A DNA stretch of 35,341 nt from Acidobacteriota bacterium. Lineage in GTDB: Bacteria > Acidobacteriota > Terriglobia > Bryobacterales > Bryobacteraceae. This document shows, piece by piece, positions 31,801 to 35,341 of the stretch (positions are counted from its first letter, which is position 1; every line of letters starts with the position of its first letter). The notes below the pieces were generated by a model. That model was not told where the DNA came from and made no database searches. It saw only the letters and a program-made list of their open reading frames with translations. The stretch covers positions 1 to 35,341 of the forward strand of contig JAFDVS010000058.1 in NCBI GenBank assembly GCA_018268935.1, in the 5' to 3' direction. The position numbers were made by a program, and so were the translations under genes.

Positions 31801-31957
31801 CCGGGAGGCTCACGGCAGCAACCGTGAGCCAGACCCGGAGAAGGAGGTACCAAATGCGGTACCGCATCAGCGTCAGCATTGCCCTGACGCTAAGGCGTAT
31901 CGTTGTGACGATTCGCTTTGGCTAAGGCCACAGAACCCTGCCCATACGGGTGGGGTT
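31801..31957 (+). ncRNA. Candidate structured RNA with five consecutive hairpins
   Basis: The 314-nt gap 31714-32027 contains a dense run of inverted repeats. H1: CCGGG (31801-31805) / CCCGG (31834-31838) enclosing GGCTCACGG (31807-31815) / CCGTGAGCC (31822-31830). H2: GGTACC (31846-31851) / GGTACC (31858-31863). H3: AGCGTCAG (31869-31876) / CTGACGCT (31884-31891). H4: GCG-T-ATCGT (31895-31903) / ACGAT-T-CGC (31908-31916). H5: AACCCTGCCC (31934-31943) / GGGTGGGGTT (31948-31957) with two wobble pairs and an ATAC loop. No family is recognised. It could be a leader of the membrane protein gene at 32028 or an independent element; there is no U-run for a terminator. Confidence 0.5.
31854..31925 (+). 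CDS. Possible 23-residue small protein inside the hairpin array
   Basis: ATG 31854 to TAA 31923-31925, with the best Shine-Dalgarno sequence in the window (AAGGAGG, 31841-31847, 6 nt before the ATG). The peptide is MRYRISVSIALTLRR followed by IVVTIRFG: hydrophobic and basic, membrane-like. The first 14 bases from the start codon are a perfect palindrome. It may be a regulatory leader peptide, or a coincidence of the hairpins. Confidence 0.35.
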   Translation: MRYRISVSIALTLRRIVVTIRFG

Positions 31958-32027
31958 CCCTCCAGAACCCAGGGTAGCAGTGGTTGGGGGGAAGTCAATA
32001 CACCTTCGAGCGTGGAGGGATAACGCG

Positions 32028-32792
32028 ATGCTGTTACGGATTGCTTCCATGCTGGTACCGGAAGGTGTTCGCGAGGAATGGTTGGCCGAGTGGCGGGGAG
32101 AACTGGAGTTTGTTCGCAGGCAGGCGCCGGGACAGGCTCTGCGGTTTGTGATGGGCGCCTGGAAGGATGCCTGGTGGATGCGGCGGAACGGGGCGGCGGT
32201 TGCGGGTTCCTTTCTTGATTCTCCAGGGCGGTGCCTGGCTGTGCTGGGGATGCTTGCGGCGGCGTGTTGCTGGTTGTCGGGCGGGCAGACTCTGGTGCGA
32301 TCGGGGGCGTTGTTTGCAATGACGATGGGGATTGCTCTGCTGGTGCTGCCCGCATCGACGCCGCTGCGCGTGGTGTGTGCGGCGAGTCACCGGTGGTGGA
32401 TGTTTCTGGGGGCGAAGATGCTGCTGGTGCTGCTGGTGGTGTTTTGGGGAACGGCGATTGCGGTGGGGACTAAGACAGTGGCCGGGCCGCACGGGATCAT
32501 CCTGGGGATCGTGCTGGGATTGCGGTGGGCGCTTCTGGACCAGAGGCGGCGGTGCCCGGAGTGCCTGCGGCGATTACGGCATCCGGCGGGGATCGGGGCA
32601 GCGTCGCATACGTTTCTGGAGTGGCATGGGACGGAACTGGTGTGTCCGCGGGGCCACGGGTTGTTGCACGTGAGCGAGATTGGTTCGTTGAGTTGCTACG
32701 CGCCGCTACGGTGGCTGCCGCTTGATGCATCCTGGCGCGGACTGTTCCGGGCCCGGTCAGGAGTGTTGCGCGGCGAACTCCCGCAGGAATGA
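32028..32792 (+). CDS. Membrane protein with cytosolic zinc-ribbon-like motif
   Basis: A 254-residue protein, ATG 32028 preceded by GGAGGG (32014-32019). The N-terminal block 'LLRIASMLVPEGVREEWLAEWRGEL' and 'GAWKDAWWMRRN' are shared by acidobacterial membrane proteins that I recall near PadR regulators and large ADOP-type permeases. Four TM segments follow (about 68-86, 96-112, 124-146, 153-171). The C-terminal part carries CPEC (176-179) and CPRGH (206-210), a possible zinc ribbon. Function unknown. It may belong to the PadR locus, but the hairpin array lies between. Its end overlaps arsC (opposite strand) by 36 nt. Confidence 0.75.
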   Translation: MLLRIASMLVPEGVREEWLAEWRGELEFVRRQAPGQALRFVMGAWKDAWWMRRNGAAVAGSFLDSPGRCLAVLGMLAAACCWLSGGQTLVRSGALFAMTMGIALLVLPASTPLRVVCAASHRWWMFLGAKMLLVLLVVFWGTAIAVGTKTVAGPHGIILGIVLGLRWALLDQRRRCPECLRRLRHPAGIGAASHTFLEWHGTELVCPRGHGLLHVSEIGSLSCYAPLRWLPLDASWRGLFRARSGVLRGELPQE

Positions 32793-33170
32793 ACGGATTT
32801 GATCGCGGACGAGGCGGAAGGCTTCGAGGCGTTGTTCGTCCGAACCTTGGATAGCGGCGGGATCATCGAAACTGTGGTGGATGCGGTTGGTGTGGCCGGG
32901 ATAGATGGGACAGCTTTCGTTGGCGTTATCGCAAACGGTGATGACGTGATCGAAGGACTGACCGGCGAATTCATCGACCGACTTTGAGCGGTGGCTGGTG
33001 ATGTCTACGCCGAGTTCCTTCATGGCGGCAATGGCTTCGGGGCGCACGAGACTCGGTTTGGTGCCCGCGCTTTCCACGGTGAAGAGATGGCCTGCTTCGT
33101 GACGCAGCAGGCCTTCCGCCATTTGGCTTCGCGCCGAATTACCGGTGCACAGGATGAGCACTCGCTGCAT
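32757..33170 (-). CDS. arsC: Arsenate reductase, low-molecular-weight phosphatase type
   Basis: A 137-residue enzyme reducing arsenate to arsenite using thioredoxin. P-loop C8-T-G-N-S-A-R14 with 'SQMAEG' after it, then the additional cysteines C80 and C87 in 'VCDNANESCP' that relay the disulfide in thioredoxin-coupled ArsC (S. aureus type), so it is not a mere tyrosine phosphatase. Start ATG 33170 (MQRVLILCTGNSARS); the longer frame is the shadow of acr3. It overlaps the end of acr3 by 32 nt, indicating translational coupling. Its product arsenite is exported by Acr3. Confidence 0.94.
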   Translation of the reverse strand: MQRVLILCTGNSARSQMAEGLLRHEAGHLFTVESAGTKPSLVRPEAIAAMKELGVDITSHRSKSVDEFAGQSFDHVITVCDNANESCPIYPGHTNRIHHSFDDPAAIQGSDEQRLEAFRLVRDQIRSFLREFAAQHS

Positions 33171-34224
33171 GCGGGATTGCCTCCTTCCATTTCCAATTCT
33201 GCTGGAACCAAAGGGCGACGTTGACCAACGCGATGAGGGCGGGTACTTCGACCAATGGACCGATGACGGCGGCGAAGGCAGCGCCCGAGTGAATGCCGAA
33301 GACGGCGACTGCAACCGCGATGGCGAGCTCGAAATTGTTGCTGGCGGCGGTGAAGGAAAGCGTCGTGGTGCGCGAATAGTCCGCGCCGAGGCGGTGGCCC
33401 ATCCAGAACGAAACGAGGAACATGAGGACGAAGTAGATCAAGAGCGGAATGGCGATGCGGATGACGTCGCGAGGGAGGCGGATGATGTAGTCGCCTTTGA
33501 GCGAGAACATGATGACGATGGTGAAGAGCAAAGCCGTGAGGGTGAGTGGACTGATGCGGGGGATGAAGCGTGTCTCGTACCAGTCGCGGCCGTAGATGCG
33601 GACGAGGGTGAAGCGTGTGAGGAAACCGGCGAGGAAGGGGATTCCGAGGTAGATGAAGACGCTTTGCGCGATGTCGGCGATGGTGACTTTGACGATGGCG
33701 CCCTGGAGCCCGAACCATTGCGGGAGGATGGTGAGGAAAATCCACGCGTATACGGAGTAGAAGAGAACCTGGAAGACGGAGTTGAAAGCGACGAGGCCGG
33801 CGGCGTACTCGGTGCTCCCCTTGGCGAGCTCATTCCAGACAATGACCATGGCGATGCAGCGGGCAAGGCCGATCATGATGAGGCCTGCCATGTATTCGGG
33901 GTAATCGCGGAGGAAGAGGATGGCGAGAGCAAACATGAGGATCGGACCGATCACCCAGTTTTGAACCAGGGACAGCAGGAGGACCTTGCGATTGCGGAAG
34001 ACCTGTCCTATTTCCTCGTAGCGAACCTTGGCCAGTGGTGGGTACATCATGAGGATGAGGCCGGCCGCGATGGGTATGGAGGTTGTGCCTACCTGAAAAT
34101 CGGTGATGAGCCGGACGATGCCGGGTAGTGCATAACCGGCGCCCACCCCGACAGCCATGGCTAAGAAGATCCAGAGCGTGAGGTAGCGATCGAGGACCGA
34201 GAGCTTCCGGCCGATATGTTCCAT
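33139..34224 (-). CDS. acr3: Acr3-family arsenite efflux permease
   Basis: A 361-residue ten-TM transporter that expels arsenite. Family signatures: 'KLSVLDRYLTLWIFLAMAVG' at the N-terminus, 'ILMMYPPLAKVRYEEI', the conserved thiol C123 in 'GLARCIAMVIVWNELAKG' (TM4), and 'FTAASNNFELAIAVAVAVFG' with the Asn-Phe-Glu of TM9. Length is typical. It is followed, overlapping, by arsC. No arsR is seen in the window; a regulator may be elsewhere. Resistance to arsenic is the clear function of the pair. Confidence 0.96.
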   Translation of the reverse strand: MEHIGRKLSVLDRYLTLWIFLAMAVGVGAGYALPGIVRLITDFQVGTTSIPIAAGLILMMYPPLAKVRYEEIGQVFRNRKVLLLSLVQNWVIGPILMFALAILFLRDYPEYMAGLIMIGLARCIAMVIVWNELAKGSTEYAAGLVAFNSVFQVLFYSVYAWIFLTILPQWFGLQGAIVKVTIADIAQSVFIYLGIPFLAGFLTRFTLVRIYGRDWYETRFIPRISPLTLTALLFTIVIMFSLKGDYIIRLPRDVIRIAIPLLIYFVLMFLVSFWMGHRLGADYSRTTTLSFTAASNNFELAIAVAVAVFGIHSGAAFAAVIGPLVEVPALIALVNVALWFQQNWKWKEAIPHAASAHPVHR

Positions 34225-34270
34225 ATTTCCACGATAACAGAATTATAGAAATCATCAAGTGGTGCGTAAG
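34225..34270 (-). promoter_or_regulatory. Putative promoter of the acr3-arsC operon
   Basis: On the minus strand a perfect TATAAT (complement of 34242-34247) lies about 18 nt upstream of the acr3 ATG, with a weak -35 (TTACGC, complement of 34264-34269) inside the end of the ligase gene. Confidence 0.45.
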
Positions 34271-35341
34271 GCGCGGCGGAGGAATTTTCCGCTGGGCGTT
34301 TTGGGGATTTCATCGATGAACTCGACGAGACGGGGGACTTTGTAGGTGGCAAGGCGCTCGCGGCAGAAGTTGGCGATGTCTTCGGGTGTGACGGGCTGGG
34401 TGTAATCGGGGCGGAGGGAGACGACGGCTTTGACGGATTCGCCGCGGTAAGGATCGGGGATGCCGACGACGGCGGCTTCGCGCACGGCGGGGTGGCGGTA
34501 GAGGACGTCTTCGACTTCGCGGGGCCAGACCTTGAAGCCGGAGGCGTTGATCATGTCTTTCTTGCGGTCGACGATGTAGAACCAGCCATCCGGGTCCATG
34601 ATGACGATGTCGCCGGTGAGGAACCAGCCGTCGGCGTCCGGGCCACCCCCGCCGTTGGGCCAGTATCCGGAGAACAGGGTGGCGCCGCGGATCATGATGC
34701 GGCCGACCTCCCCGGCGTCCGGTGCGTCCGCCACGGTGTCCAGAGGATCGCGATCGGCCTCGACCCCCCGCGCGGGGGCGTCCACGTCGTCGGCCGCCTC
34801 GCCGTCGCGCTCGGTGGCCGCCGGGAGGTCGGTCTCGGCGGCCAGATCCTGGCCGTCCGGGCCGACCACCCGCAGCTCGACCCCGGCCAGCGGCCGGCCG
34901 ACCGATCCGCGCACCGGGGCCGGGGTGATCAGCGAGGTGGTGACCACCGAGGCGGACTCGGAGATCCCGTAGCCCTCCCAGACCGGCTGCCCGTAGCGGG
35001 CGCGGAACGCGGCCTCGTCGGCCGCCGCCAGCGGCGCGTTGCCCGAGGTGAACAGCCGCACCGAGGCCAGCGACCGCACGGCGTCGGGATCGGCCAGCAG
35101 GTGGTGGTAGAAGCCCGGCGCGCCGGGCACGACCGTGACCGCGTGGTCCGCCGCCGCGCGCAGGGCCGCGGTGGTGGCGGCCCGCCCCTGGTCGGCGATC
35201 GAGCCGGTCCCGCCGGGTACGCCCACCGCGACGGTCGCCACCTCGAACCCCACGTCGGGGAAGACCGCGGCCCCGCCGACCAGCGCGGTCGGCAGCAACG
35301 AGACGACCCACCCGGCCACGTGGTAGAGCGGCAGCACCTGC
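34255..35341 (-). CDS. AMP-binding acyl-CoA ligase/synthetase, C-terminal part; possibly chimeric
   Basis: Partial: the frame is open at the right edge, which lies just past the TSGTTG-type P-loop, so the N-terminus is missing. Visible motifs of the adenylating superfamily: LPLYHVAGW, 'GYGISESASVV' (YGxTE), 'VGRPLAGVEL', 'GWFLTGDIVIMDPDGWFYIVDRKKDM', 'INASGFKVWPREVE' and the catalytic Lys in 'TPSGKFLRRAL'. The enzyme activates a carboxylic acid, probably a fatty or aromatic acid, with ATP and CoA. A disordered acidic insert (about 34740-34860) stands before 'GEVGRIMIRG'. The upstream half is far richer in G/C and uses only GAG and AAG, while the final third uses GAA and AAA freely. See findings for the chimera question. 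Confidence 0.8.
   Translation of the reverse strand, partial: QVLPLYHVAGWVVSLLPTALVGGAAVFPDVGFEVATVAVGVPGGTGSIADQGRAATTAALRAAADHAVTVVPGAPGFYHHLLADPDAVRSLASVRLFTSGNAPLAAADEAAFRARYGQPVWEGYGISESASVVTTSLITPAPVRGSVGRPLAGVELRVVGPDGQDLAAETDLPAATERDGEAADDVDAPARGVEADRDPLDTVADAPDAGEVGRIMIRGATLFSGYWPNGGGGPDADGWFLTGDIVIMDPDGWFYIVDRKKDMINASGFKVWPREVEDVLYRHPAVREAAVVGIPDPYRGESVKAVVSLRPDYTQPVTPEDIANFCRERLATYKVPRLVEFIDEIPKTPSGKFLRRALRTT

Noticed and set aside
31801..31916. Hairpin array considered as a CRISPR array, tRNA or known riboswitch
   Set aside because: Stems differ from each other and there are no equal repeats or spacers; no tRNA arms or anticodon; consensus of cyclic-di-GMP, cobalamin or TPP riboswitches not matched.
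31934..31957. H5 hairpin considered as a terminator after padR
   Set aside because: Strong stem, but followed by CCCTCC instead of a T-run and more than 200 nt beyond the padR stop.

Overview
The window looks like chromosome from an acidobacterium, most likely of the Solibacter/Bryobacter type. The grounds are: an Oar-like TonB-dependent receptor with a carboxypeptidase-regulatory N-terminus, a DUF1552 protein paired with a very large DUF1587/1592/1588/1585 cytochrome protein, a PadR regulator next to an ABC-2 exporter and a 'WLAEWR' membrane protein, small VapBC-type modules, and G/C-rich codons. This is inference from gene content; there is no rRNA or tRNA in the window.

Left part (1-7236). 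It opens in the C-terminus of the 2-oxoglutarate dehydrogenase E1 gene, followed by a YfhO-like polytopic membrane protein. Next comes a decayed island: an intact-looking antitoxin, a PIN toxin that has lost its first catalytic Asp and its C-terminal half, and an antisense fragment of a DUF2971 protein. Then a minus-strand pair (M28 peptidase, DUF1801 protein) lies divergent from a DtxR/MntR-type regulator, a small lysine-rich secreted protein and an SDR oxidoreductase.

Middle (7233-20844). A minus-strand operon encodes the large DUF1592-type cytochrome protein, an M50 membrane metalloprotease and a Tat-exported DUF1552 protein. It is followed by a hypothetical protein of the ANRANxxxSTGPRT type, a leucine-rich-repeat lipoprotein-like or secreted protein, VapBC, a diheme cytochrome c plus PQQ dehydrogenase operon, a TIM-barrel isomerase and gamma-glutamyltransferase. 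Two near-identical REP-like hairpins lie in this part.

Right part (20845-35341). A 1213-residue TonB-dependent receptor has a long leader and a strong terminator. It is followed by a HemK-like methyltransferase and L-aspartate oxidase (nadB). The most unusual locus is 27958-32792: an ABC ATPase and an ABC-2 permease carrying a complete-looking serine beta-lactamase/DD-peptidase domain between its membrane segments, divergently transcribed from a PadR repressor across a textbook ATGT-N8-ACAT operator. Beyond the padR gene is a 157-nt run of five consecutive hairpins with an embedded 23-codon ORF, and then a zinc-ribbon membrane protein. An arsenic module (acr3, arsC) follows.

The window ends in an AMP-binding ligase. 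Its upstream half has much higher GC and actinobacterial-looking codons, while its downstream half matches the rest of the window, so an assembly chimera or a recombination junction should be suspected near 34590-34650.
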